Shown piece after piece: positions 54,957 through 62,846 of a stretch of DNA of 64,000 bases. Position 1 is the stretch's first letter, and each line of letters starts with the position of its first letter. A program made the position numbers and the translations under genes. The notes beneath the pieces were generated by a model, which was not told the origin of the DNA, searched no databases, and was given only the letters and a program-made list of their open reading frames with translations. The stretch is from Prauserella cavernicola (GTDB lineage: Bacteria > Actinomycetota > Actinomycetes > Mycobacteriales > Pseudonocardiaceae), in assembly GCF_016595675.1 (NCBI RefSeq), contig NZ_JAENJH010000001.1, forward strand, positions 558,001 through 622,000. Direction: 5' to 3'.

Positions 54957-56090
54957 GTGACAGTTGCCCACGGGGCCCTCGCGGGTCCCACGGAACGTGG
55001 CCTGAACACGGCGTTTCAGCGTTATGCCGTCCGGGTGCGCGTCCTGGTCGTCGTGCCGTGCGTCGTCCTCGGTGTGCTCGGCACTCCCGAGGGCTGGCAG
55101 CTGACCGCCGCGCTCGCGGGCACGCTCGCCGTGGCCTGGTGCGGGCTCAGCCTCCACTGGCTGCGCGCCGACACTCCGCCAGTGCCCGTCGTCGCCGGAG
55201 TCGCACTGTCCGGTGTGCTGGTGGTGGAGCTGACCCAGTTCTGGACCGCGCCGGGCTTCTTCAACGGCTGGGCCTTCGCGATCGCCTCGATCACCGTGAT
55301 CAGCATGCAGTTCGAACTCGCGACCCGGCCCTGGGTGGCAGCGCTGGTGTCGGTCACCACGGCGCTCGCCTATGTCGCGGGCAGCGCGTTCCTCCGGCCG
55401 CTGCCCGACGTCACGCTGCTCGGCGTGCGACTGCTCGTGGAGACGGGCCTGTCCCGTGCCGCCTACCTCGTCATCAGGTCCCGCGCCCGCGTGGCCGACC
55501 GCGGCAACGCGCGCGCCGCCGACCGGCGACGCGCGGCCGAGGTGTCGGCGGCCCGCCGCGCCGCCGAGCGCGAGTACCTGGCGACCCTGCACGACACCGC
55601 CAGCGCCACGCTGCTGATGGTCTCGCTCGGCGCGGCGAACCAGCAGTGGCTGCCCGGCCGCGCGAAGCAGGACCTCGACGCGCTCACCACCTTGCCCAGG
55701 GAGCGCACGGGCGAGCTCGACCTGGCCGCCCTGCTGACGCAGGCCACCGACTATCCCGGGATGCGCGTGGAGCGGGAGGCACCCGCCGCGCTGCCACTGC
55801 CCACGGCGCCCGCGCTCGCGATCGCCCACGGCGTCCGGGAGGCCGTCCGCAACGTCGCGCACCACGCCGGAGTCCCCGAGGCCACGCTGCGGGCGGCGCG
55901 CTACGACGACGGCACACTGGTCGTCGAGCTGTCCGACCACGGCGCCGGGTTCGACCCGGGCCAGGTCGGTCCCCACCACCGCGGCCTCAGCGGCTCGATC
56001 GCCGGAAGAATGGCCGAGGTCGGTGGCCTCGCGGAAATCCGCTCCGCTCCCGGTGAGGGCACCACCGTGCGCTGGACATGGCATGGCTGA
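54957..56090 (+). CDS. membrane sensor histidine kinase (NarL/LiaS-type output)
   Basis: A 377-residue kinase with five or six membrane helices in residues 25-175 and no large extracellular loop. A coiled region rich in Ala and Arg leads to the phosphoacceptor box EYLATLHDTASATLLMVS (His212). The ATPase domain has N-box VREAVRNVAHHAG, G1 LSDHGAGFDPG and G2 GLSGSIAGRMAEVGG, all intact. GTG start. Its stop is inside the next gene's start (overlap of 8 bp). The stimulus is unknown. It should phosphorylate the response regulator at 57189. Confidence 0.85.
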   Translation: MTVAHGALAGPTERGLNTAFQRYAVRVRVLVVVPCVVLGVLGTPEGWQLTAALAGTLAVAWCGLSLHWLRADTPPVPVVAGVALSGVLVVELTQFWTAPGFFNGWAFAIASITVISMQFELATRPWVAALVSVTTALAYVAGSAFLRPLPDVTLLGVRLLVETGLSRAAYLVIRSRARVADRGNARAADRRRAAEVSAARRAAEREYLATLHDTASATLLMVSLGAANQQWLPGRAKQDLDALTTLPRERTGELDLAALLTQATDYPGMRVEREAPAALPLPTAPALAIAHGVREAVRNVAHHAGVPEATLRAARYDDGTLVVELSDHGAGFDPGQVGPHHRGLSGSIAGRMAEVGGLAEIRSAPGEGTTVRWTWHG

Positions 56091-57213
56091 GCCGCTCACC
56101 GACGTGCCCACCGAGCACGTGCGCGATCGTCTCCTGCACGGCGCCAGGATCGCGATCCTCCTCGTCGCGGTGACCGTCCAGTTCGGAGAGTGCCTTCCGC
56201 AGCTGCTCGCCAACCGGGACGACCACGACCCGTGGTGGCCGGAACTCGTCGCGTTCTGCCTGCTGGCACTGGTGGCGGCGACCGCGGCCGTGGCGCTGGT
56301 GCGCCGCTCGGTGTGCGGGCCGCGAAGCCGCGTTCTCGCTGTGGTGTGCCTGCTCGCCGGAGTGCTCGCCTCGGTGCCTGTTCCGGTGAACCTGCTGCTC
56401 GCCGCCGACGACTGGTCGTTCGGCCTCGTCGGCTGGTACGGGCTCGCGCTGCTGTTCGACGCGCCGCTGCGCACGATCGGCACGTTCCTGGGTGCGCACC
56501 TGGCGCTTACCGCCACAGAGGTGCTCGCCAAAGGAGTGCCGCCCTCGATCGTCACGGCGGCGATGGCGATCGCCGCCGTGTCGGTGTGCGGCTTCCAGTT
56601 CGCGGTCGCGCTGGCCGCCGAGCTCTTCCGGCGCACCGCGGCGGCCGCGGAGGACGCGTCCAGGCGTGAGGAGGAGGTGCGCACCCGCGAGGCGATCGCG
56701 GAGAACACCCACCAGGACTACCAGGCGCGCTACGCCATGCTGCAGGACAGCACCGCTCCCCTGCTCACGGGGCTGGCGCAGGGCACGCTCGACCCTGACG
56801 ACGAGGGGACCCGCCGCCGGTGCGCGATCGAGGCGGCCCGGATGCGCCAGCTCTTCGCGGAGAGCGACGACGTGGCCGACAGCCTCGTGCACGAACTGAG
56901 GGCGGGTATCGACATCGCCGAGCGGCACGGGGTGTCGGTGCACCTCGCCGTGCGCGGCGCGGTCAGGGACATCCCGAGACGGGCACGGCACGAGCTGGTG
57001 GACGCCGCCTCGGTCGTGCTCGCGTCGGCGCGCACGCGCGCCCGTGCCACAGTGGTCCGTGGCGCGGAGACGGTGCGGGTGAGCGTGGTCGCCGACGCGC
57101 CGGCCGAGGCCGTGCGCGGCCTCGCGGACCCGGAGCTGATCGAGATCACCAGGACGACGGACGAGGAAAGGCTGTGGGTGGAAGCGGTATGGCCGCGGAC
57201 GAGATCACGGTGA
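56083..57213 (+). CDS. membrane sensor, degenerate histidine-kinase-like
   Basis: A 376-residue protein with the same plan as the kinase before it: about six membrane helices in residues 20-195, then a helical stalk (EEEVRTREAIAENTHQDYQARYAMLQDSTAPLL) and a C-terminal region. The C-terminal part (ELVDAASVVLASARTRARATVV...) looks like an eroded ATPase N-box region, with no Asn box and no G1/G2 glycine motifs, and no H-box is clear. It is therefore predicted to be catalytically dead and could act as a dimer partner or co-sensor. It overlaps both neighbours. Confidence 0.7.
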   Translation: MAEPLTDVPTEHVRDRLLHGARIAILLVAVTVQFGECLPQLLANRDDHDPWWPELVAFCLLALVAATAAVALVRRSVCGPRSRVLAVVCLLAGVLASVPVPVNLLLAADDWSFGLVGWYGLALLFDAPLRTIGTFLGAHLALTATEVLAKGVPPSIVTAAMAIAAVSVCGFQFAVALAAELFRRTAAAAEDASRREEEVRTREAIAENTHQDYQARYAMLQDSTAPLLTGLAQGTLDPDDEGTRRRCAIEAARMRQLFAESDDVADSLVHELRAGIDIAERHGVSVHLAVRGAVRDIPRRARHELVDAASVVLASARTRARATVVRGAETVRVSVVADAPAEAVRGLADPELIEITRTTDEERLWVEAVWPRTRSR

Positions 57214-57845
57214 CGGTGGTCGACGACCATCCGGCGATCCTCGTGGGGATCGAGCACTGGTACGCCGCGGCGCCGACACCGATCAGGGTCGTCGCCAGCG
57301 GCAGCACGGTCAAAGCGGCGTGGACGCCGCCCGGCGACTCCGCCGACGTGGTCGTCTTCGATCTCCAGCTCTCCAGCCAGGGCGCGCCGTCGCTCGGCGA
57401 CCTGCGCAGACTGGTCGACGCGGGCAGGCGCGTGATCGTCTACACGATGCGCGAGGACGAGCAGGTCGCGCTGACGTGTCTGGACCTGGGCGCGTTCACC
57501 TTCCTCACCAAGACCGAGGGCGCCGACCACCTGGTGGCCGCCACCCTCGCCGCGGGCGAGGACCGGCCCTACACCCCGCCCGCGCTCGCGGGCGCGTTCA
57601 GCGCCAACACGCGCTCCGACCGGCCGAAGCTCTCGGTCCGGGAGGAGGAAGTACTGGTCGAGTGGTTCCAGTGCGAGTCGCGCGACCTGGTGGCGCAGCG
57701 GCTCGACATCTCCGCGAAGACGGTGACGACGTACCTGGACCGGGTGCGTCTGAAGTACGCCAACGTCGGCAGGCCCGCGCGCAGCAAGGCCGCGCTGATG
57801 GCGAGGGCGATTCAGGACGGGCTGGTGCAGGTCGACGACCTGTGA
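57189..57845 (+). CDS. NarL/FixJ-type response regulator
   Basis: A 218-residue regulator. The receiver has the acidic pocket VVDDHPAILVG, phosphoacceptor Asp58 in VVVFDLQLSS, and switch Thr/Lys in VIVYTMREDE and FLTKTEG. The C-terminal LuxR-type HTH is LSVREEEVLVEWFQCESRDLVAQRLDISAKTVTTYLDRVRLKY. The ATG lies inside the degenerate sensor's last codons (25-bp overlap). It completes a three-gene unit with the two sensors. A hairpin follows 3 bp after the stop. Confidence 0.9.
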   Translation: MAADEITVTVVDDHPAILVGIEHWYAAAPTPIRVVASGSTVKAAWTPPGDSADVVVFDLQLSSQGAPSLGDLRRLVDAGRRVIVYTMREDEQVALTCLDLGAFTFLTKTEGADHLVAATLAAGEDRPYTPPALAGAFSANTRSDRPKLSVREEEVLVEWFQCESRDLVAQRLDISAKTVTTYLDRVRLKYANVGRPARSKAALMARAIQDGLVQVDDL

Positions 57846-57847
57846 GC

Positions 57848-57885
57848 CGGGTGCTCGTGCCGACCCCCACCGGCACGAGCACCCG
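57848..57885. terminator. bidirectional hairpin terminator
   Basis: A perfect 15-bp stem (CGGGTGCTCGTGCCG / CGGCACGAGCACCCG) with an 8-nt loop fills the 42-bp gap between two convergent genes. Confidence 0.85.
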
Positions 57886-57887
57886 CC

Positions 57888-59651
57888 TCACGGCCGCTCG
57901 CCCGCCGCGACCCGCCTCAGCTCGGGCAGGTGGAACCCGCGCACGCTGCGCTGATCCACGAGGTTGAGAGCGACGAGCCGGTCGAGCCGCACCCTCGCCA
58001 GGACACCGTCGCCTCCGATGAGGCGCGCGGCGTCGTCCACGTCGAAGTCGGTCTTGGCCTCCGAGGCGAGTGCGTACAACAGGGCCGATTCCTCCGGCCG
58101 CAGCAGCGCCGCCGCCCTGCCGAGCGTCGCGCGCACGCTCGCGTACTCGCCGTCCCCGGTCGCCAGCAGATCGAGCCGGGTCTCCTCGCGACGAAGCTCC
58201 TGCACGAGCGCGGCCGGCGTCAGTCCCGGCACCCTGGCCAGCCGCTCCACCGCGATCCGCAGCGCGAGCGGCAGCCCTCCGCACAGCTCCACCAGCTCGT
58301 ACACCGCCGCCGGGTCCGCGGCCACGAGTTCACGGCCCGCGAGCGCGGCCACCACCGCGGCACCGTCCCGCACCCCGAGCGGTGCCACGCTGAGCCGCAC
58401 CGCGCCGTCGCGGGCGACCAGCCCGCGCAACTGGCTCTGGCTGGTGACCAGCGCGACGCTGCCCGTACCCGGCAGCAGCGGCCGCACCTGCTCGGCGTCG
58501 CGGGCGTTGTCGAGCAGCACGAGCATCCGCCGCTGCGCCGTCAGCCGCCGGAACGCCGCGGCCCTCGCGGAAACTCCGCCCGGGAGTTCGGCCTCCGGTG
58601 TGCCCGCGGCGCACAGCAGCTCGCCGAGCGCGTCGTGCGCCGACGCCGGCGAGTCCTGGTGGAAACCACGCAGATCGACGTGGAGGAGACCGCCGGGAAA
58701 GCGGTGTGCCGCGTGGTCGGCCCAGTAGCGGGCCAGAGCGGTCTTGCCGACGCCGGCGGGCCCGTCGACCACCACGATGCCGGGCGCCCCCTCCGCGTCG
58801 GCGAGCGCGTCGAGAGCGGCGACCAGACTGTCCCGGCCCGTCGGCGCGCTGCCGCCCTGCTCGGCGGGCACGACGGACACGGCGGGCACGGCGGTCTCGG
58901 TGGGCGGGTCCTCGCGCAGCAGCCGCTGGTGCAGGGCCCGCAGCTGGCCCGAGGGCTCGACCCCGAGCCGGTCGGCCAGCAGCCGCCGCACCTCGTCGTA
59001 CTTCAGCAGCGCGTCGGCGGTGCGGCCGCTGTGGTGCAGCGCCAGCAGCAGGCGGGACCACAGGCTCTCGCGGAACGGCTGCTCGGCGAGCACGCCGTGC
59101 AGCTCCACCGCTGCCGCGGCGGCCTGCCCCTCGCCGATCAGCAGGTCCATCCGGCATTCCACGGCCTGCAGCCATTCCTGCTCCAGCCCGACCGCGGCCT
59201 GCTCGACCCATTCCATCCTGGGCAGCCCGCTGAGCGGACGGCCCCGCCACAAGGCCAGCGCCGCGCCCAGCGTCTCGAGCCGCGCCACGGCGTCGTCACA
59301 CCCCCGCGCCCGCTGCCACCCGAGGCGGAACCGGCTCAGGTCCGTGTCCCCGGCCGCCGCATCCAGCCGGTAGCCGCCGGGCAGCGCCTCGATCACGAGC
59401 CGGCCGCCCGCACCCGCGTTCGCGAACCGGGTCCGCAGCCGTTTGACGTAGCCGCGCAGGGTCGTCCGCGCCGACGGCGGCGGATCGTCGGCCCACACCT
59501 GGTCGATCAGCTCGTCGGTGCCGACGAACTGGCCGCGGCGCAGTGTGAGCGCGGCGAGTAGCAACTGCTGCTTGCCGCGCGGGATGGGCACGGCCCGCTC
59601 GCCGACCCGCACGTCCAGTTCGCCCAGGATCCCGATCCTGACCTCGCGCAT
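57888..59651 (-). CDS. SARP/AfsR-like regulator (wHTH + BTAD + NTPase)
   Basis: A 587-residue regulator. Order: OmpR-type winged helix (about 1-92: VPIPRGKQQLLLAALTLRRGQFVGTDELIDQVWADDPPPSARTTLRGYVKRLR), bacterial transcriptional activation domain BTAD (about 95-245: AALALWRGRPLSGLPRMEWVEQAAVGLEQEW and ALHHSGRTADALLKYDEVRRLLADRLGVEPS), then an NB-ARC/STAND ATPase with Walker A VVVDGPAGVGKTALARYW and Walker B MLVLLDNARD. The TPR domain of full AfsR is absent. SARPs activate secondary-metabolite or stress operons. No biosynthetic cluster is adjacent; its targets are unknown. Confidence 0.88.
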   Translation of the reverse strand: MREVRIGILGELDVRVGERAVPIPRGKQQLLLAALTLRRGQFVGTDELIDQVWADDPPPSARTTLRGYVKRLRTRFANAGAGGRLVIEALPGGYRLDAAAGDTDLSRFRLGWQRARGCDDAVARLETLGAALALWRGRPLSGLPRMEWVEQAAVGLEQEWLQAVECRMDLLIGEGQAAAAAVELHGVLAEQPFRESLWSRLLLALHHSGRTADALLKYDEVRRLLADRLGVEPSGQLRALHQRLLREDPPTETAVPAVSVVPAEQGGSAPTGRDSLVAALDALADAEGAPGIVVVDGPAGVGKTALARYWADHAAHRFPGGLLHVDLRGFHQDSPASAHDALGELLCAAGTPEAELPGGVSARAAAFRRLTAQRRMLVLLDNARDAEQVRPLLPGTGSVALVTSQSQLRGLVARDGAVRLSVAPLGVRDGAAVVAALAGRELVAADPAAVYELVELCGGLPLALRIAVERLARVPGLTPAALVQELRREETRLDLLATGDGEYASVRATLGRAAALLRPEESALLYALASEAKTDFDVDDAARLIGGDGVLARVRLDRLVALNLVDQRSVRGFHLPELRRVAAGERP

Positions 59652-59749
59652 CGTCCTCCCCCGAAAAGCACCGCCAGTGTGGAATGCGCCGACGCTATCC
59701 ACGGACGCGGCGCGGTGCTGTCGGTCGGAGAGCCCTCAATTGCGGTGAG

Positions 59750-60247
59750 TCAGCCGTCGCGCCGCCGCAGCACCCGGAAGTCACCCCCGGAATCGTCCGC
59801 GGTGTCGTCCTCGTCGCGGGCGCGGTGGCGTCCGGCGGGCCGGGAGCCGGGTGGTGGCCCGGGATCGACGGGCGGGCGGTCGCCGAACACGCGCCGGTCG
59901 GAGTCCAGTACCTGGTCCAGCAGCTCGGTGTCGCCGAGTCCCCTGCGCACGACGTCGGCCTGTGCCCTGGCCGCGCAGGCCCTGGCCCGCGCGATGGTGT
60001 GCGTGACCGCCGCCGACAGCTGCTCGGGCGTGGCCTGGCGTGCGGCGGCGCCGAAGGTCACGGAGCCGACCGAGCCGTCCGCCCCGGCCACGACGGTGAC
60101 CAGACCGTCCGGCGTGGAGGCCGTACCGGTGACCTGGGCCAGCTCCTCGGCCATGCGCCGGTACGCCTCCGCGCCGCGCCTGGTGCCGGCCGCCGCCGTG
60201 TCGATCGCCTCGATCCGGCGCAGCAGCTGCTCACCGTGCTCGCTCAT
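59750..60247 (-). CDS. YbaB/EbfC-family nucleoid-associated-like protein
   Basis: A 165-residue protein. The first 105 residues have the YbaB pattern: helix QLLRRIEAIDTAAAGTRRGAEAYRRMAEELAQVTGTAST, then the two-strand DGLVTVVAGADGSVGSVTFGAAARQATPEQLSAAVTHTIARARACAA. The remaining 60 are a Pro/Asp-rich disordered tail. Actinobacterial paralogues with such tails often sit beside WXG100 and ESX-type genes, as here, where their role is unclear. It overlaps the next gene upstream by 4 bp. Confidence 0.75.
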   Translation of the reverse strand: MSEHGEQLLRRIEAIDTAAAGTRRGAEAYRRMAEELAQVTGTASTPDGLVTVVAGADGSVGSVTFGAAARQATPEQLSAAVTHTIARARACAARAQADVVRRGLGDTELLDQVLDSDRRVFGDRPPVDPGPPPGSRPAGRHRARDEDDTADDSGGDFRVLRRRDG

Positions 60248-60738
60248 ACCGTGCCTCCCTCAGGCCGAATCGTCGCGACGAACTCCTGAAAACCGGGCAG
60301 GAGCCGGGCGAACTGCCGCGGAGTGGCGGTGAGCGCGACGTGCAACACCGCCCTTCTGCGCGTTCGCACGTCGTCGCCCACCGCCAGAAACACCTGTAGC
60401 TGCACGAGATCCGTCAACCCGCCAGAGATCCTCGCGCGCAGTCGCAGTACCTGAGTCAGGCCGGGATGGTCCGGACCACCCACGTGGCCGCGCCTGCCGA
60501 CCTTCAGTGCCACGGCACCGCGGTGCAGCCGCCGAGCCGCCTCGTCGGCGATCCGGGTCAGCGGCACCTCGTCGTCGCGCAGCTCGCCGCTGAGCGCGAT
60601 AGTGGCCGTGAACCCGTCGCGGGAGGCGGGGTGCAGGGCCACGAAAGCGGCACCCGGCGCGCCGAGCTCATCGGGGTGCACCGAACGCCAGCCCTGCGGC
60701 AGGGAGAACTCGACCGGCACGGGAAGTGTTGTCGCCAT
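60244..60738 (-). CDS. LpqN/DUF1795-like beta-sheet protein of the WXG100 cassette
   Basis: A 164-residue protein without signal peptide. VEFSLPQGWRSVHPDELGAPGAAFVALHPASRDGFTATIALSGEL followed by FLAVGDDVRTRRRAVLHVALTATPRQFARLLPGFQEFVATIRPE has the look of the LpqN/Mog1-like fold used by actinobacterial envelope and type VII-linked proteins: a five-strand sheet and a final helix. The relation is by pattern only. It lies 14 bp downstream of the large Gly/Ala-rich protein and overlaps the YbaB-like start (ATGA). Confidence 0.55.
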   Translation of the reverse strand: MATTLPVPVEFSLPQGWRSVHPDELGAPGAAFVALHPASRDGFTATIALSGELRDDEVPLTRIADEAARRLHRGAVALKVGRRGHVGGPDHPGLTQVLRLRARISGGLTDLVQLQVFLAVGDDVRTRRRAVLHVALTATPRQFARLLPGFQEFVATIRPEGGTV

Positions 60739-60752
60739 CTGTGCCCGCCCCG

Positions 60753-62006
60753 TCAGAACCAGCCGCCGGCGAGCTCGCCGATGTCGTTCGCGACCCCCGA
60801 CACGGTGCCGGCGACGGCGGCGGGATCGATGGCGATCTCGCCACCCAGCTTGGCGCCGTAGCCCAGCCCGACCCCCGCGGATGCTCCGATGTGGAACTTC
60901 CCGTCCTCGCCCATGCCGAACTCGGCGCTCGCCTCGGCGCCGACTCCGGCCCACGCCTCGCCGGTGGCGCCGGCGGTGACCCCGGCGATCTCCGCGCTCG
61001 CCTCGCCCGCCGCCTTCGCCCCGACGAAGGCGTCGGCGCCGACGTCGACACCCGTCCAGCCGAGATCGCCCCGCGCACTCGCCTCCGCGCCCACGTACCC
61101 CTCGGCGCTGCCGGCCACCGTGGCCGCACCGCCGAGATCGAGCGAGCCTTCCGCGTTGCCCTTCGCCAGGTATGCCTCCGCGCTCGCGCCGCCGCGCGCG
61201 CCCAGCGGGTCGACCGAGCCGTTCGCCTGCGCGCCCGCACCCAGCACCGAGCCGCCCAGTGTCCCCTCACCGGTGGCCCACCCGCCGTCGAACTCGCCAC
61301 CGAGTTCTCCCCCGGCGACCTTCGCCTCGGCCGAGCCCTCCCAGCTGGCTGTCGGCAGTTCGATGCCGAGCGACTCCAGCAGACCCGCCACGCGATTGCC
61401 GAGCAGCTCTCCCTGGCTTCCCCACTCGCCTTCCCGGCGACGCTCCGAGCCGACCTCGCGCTCGACCGCGCGCGAGTAGCCGCCCTGACCGTCGGATTCG
61501 AGGCCGAGCCGCGCCGCGATGTCGGCGCCGACGCCGTCGACCCGCTGCCGGGCGTTGTCCAGGATCGCCTGCGCCTCGGCGGCCGCGGCCCGCCCTGGAT
61601 CCTGGAACGGCGCGAGCACGACGCCCGGTGCCTGCGCGGCCTGCGCCTGGTGCTCCGCCGCGGCGGCCCGGCTCACTGCCCGCGCCTGTGTGTACAGCTC
61701 GATCGCCCGCTGCGCCTCGCTCTGGCCCCAGGTGAGGACATCGGCGAAACCGGCGAGGGTCTGCCCGCCGTGCGCGACCGAGTCCACCAGCCGACCCCAC
61801 TTCGGCGGCTCCGTGCCGAACGCGTCCCGGAACGCGTTGCTGGCCTCGCCCACCCAGTTCACGGGATCAAGACCGCCGAGCAGCTCGCCGATGCCGGTGA
61901 CCTGCTCGATGTTGCCGACCAGCTGCCGCAGGTCGTCGGCGATCGACTCCGGCTGACCGGGGATCAACTCCCTCGGATCGTGGGTGTGTCCCAGCTGTGC
62001 CGCCAT
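60753..62006 (-). CDS. putative type VII-secreted protein with Gly/Ala-rich C-terminal half
   Basis: A 417-residue protein. The N-terminal 180 residues are helical and resemble the WXG100-like leader of actinobacterial T7SS substrates: DLRQLVGNIEQVTGIGELLGGLDPVNWVGEASNAFRDAFGTEPPKWGRLVDSVAHGGQTLAGFADVLTWGQ in parts. The last 200 residues are a Gly/Ala-rich region repeating short units such as GSAEGYVGAEASARGDL, GADAFVGAKAAGEASAEI and GATGEAWAGVGAEASAEF. No toxin motif is seen. The ATG overlaps the WXG100 gene stop (ATGA). The role may be a secreted surface or pore-type protein; this is inference. Confidence 0.7.
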   Translation of the reverse strand: MAAQLGHTHDPRELIPGQPESIADDLRQLVGNIEQVTGIGELLGGLDPVNWVGEASNAFRDAFGTEPPKWGRLVDSVAHGGQTLAGFADVLTWGQSEAQRAIELYTQARAVSRAAAAEHQAQAAQAPGVVLAPFQDPGRAAAAEAQAILDNARQRVDGVGADIAARLGLESDGQGGYSRAVEREVGSERRREGEWGSQGELLGNRVAGLLESLGIELPTASWEGSAEAKVAGGELGGEFDGGWATGEGTLGGSVLGAGAQANGSVDPLGARGGASAEAYLAKGNAEGSLDLGGAATVAGSAEGYVGAEASARGDLGWTGVDVGADAFVGAKAAGEASAEIAGVTAGATGEAWAGVGAEASAEFGMGEDGKFHIGASAGVGLGYGAKLGGEIAIDPAAVAGTVSGVANDIGELAGGWF

Positions 62007-62365
62007 CAGTTCGCGCCTCCCCCGAGCACGTCGGCGATCCCGTGCGTGCGGCGGCCCGCGACGGGAGCCTCGCCCTCGACGAGCTCGTGAAGGCTCGCGA
62101 CGACTCCGCCGGTGTCCTGCTCCGACTCCAGGTACCGGCGAGCCGCCTCGACCAGGCCACCGCCGTGTTCCTCCGCTGTGGCGCGCAGCGACTCCAGCCG
62201 CGTCCTGGCGTCCTCGATGAAGCCGCCCCAGCACGACTGCACGTCCGCGTGCCCGTAGTCGCCACTGGGCCCCCGCCACACCAGCCCGGCGACGCGTCCG
62301 GCCGTGTCGCTGATGCTGTTCGCCACCTGATTCAGCTCGTCGGGCACCGACCCGAAACCCGTCAT
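62006..62365 (-). CDS. WXG100-family (ESAT-6-like) protein
   Basis: A 119-residue helix-turn-helix protein. The first helix VPDELNQVANSISDTAGRVAGLVWRGPSGDYGHADVQSCWGGFIEDARTRLESL contains the W-x-G turn as WRG, then the second helix runs through AEEHGGGLVEAARRYLESEQD. It is somewhat longer than typical 100-residue members because of a tail. WXG100 proteins leave the cell as dimers through the type VII (ESX) system; no ESX membrane genes (EccC, EccD) are in the window. It leads the four-gene cassette 62365-59750. The ATG follows GGGACTGGGG. Confidence 0.78.
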   Translation of the reverse strand: MTGFGSVPDELNQVANSISDTAGRVAGLVWRGPSGDYGHADVQSCWGGFIEDARTRLESLRATAEEHGGGLVEAARRYLESEQDTGGVVASLHELVEGEAPVAGRRTHGIADVLGGGAN

Positions 62366-62696
62366 ACCCCAGTCCCGTGTTTCCCAGAAGTGCCAGATTC
62401 GCACCGTTCGAAACGGAAAATAACAGCGAGCCGAACAACGTGGACGCGAATTCCGGGAACGAGCAAAAAAAGGGGCACAGACCACCCCCGAGCAACCCCG
62501 CTACCACCGCTTTACCACCGGATGACCACTCGCGAACCACCGCCGAACACCCACCGTCCGACCATCGCGAGAACAGCGACAATCGGCACCCGGAGAATCA
62601 CCGTGAATTATTCCAAGGCATTTCTCGATCCGAGAGCACTCTGGTTCCGCGAGCCCCCACTGGCGCCGTAGCCGCCTCGTCCGGTACGGTCCCGCC
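62366..62696. other. intergenic region between the WXG100 cassette and the SAM-IV leader
   Basis: No gene is seen. The part nearest the WXG100 start (62390-62480) is relatively AT-rich and should hold that cassette's promoter. A TACGGT at 62685-62690 is a possible -10 for the riboswitch transcript. Confidence 0.5.
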
Positions 62697-62800
62697 TAGG
62701 TCATGAGCGCCAGCGTCAAGCCCCGGCTCGCTGGCCGGCAACCCTCCTACCGTGGTGGGGTGCCCCGGGTGACGACCTGGTCCGCCGGACCCGGCGGACA
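62697..62800 (+). ncRNA. SAM-IV riboswitch
   Basis: The sequence follows the actinobacterial SAM-IV consensus closely: GGTCATGAG, CAGCGTCAAGCCCCGG, CTGGCCGGCAACCC, GGTGGGGTGCCCCGG and closing GACGACC. P1 pairs AGGTC (62698-62702) with GACCT (62774-62778); downstream GC-rich sequence supplies the extra stem of this class. It senses S-adenosylmethionine. Its placement 47 bp before the class V aminotransferase gene fits control of sulfur or methionine metabolism, turned down when SAM is high. Confidence 0.87.
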
Positions 62801-62846
62801 AGCGCGGGCCCCTCGCAGGGTCCCAGGACCCGCCGAGGAGGCACCC

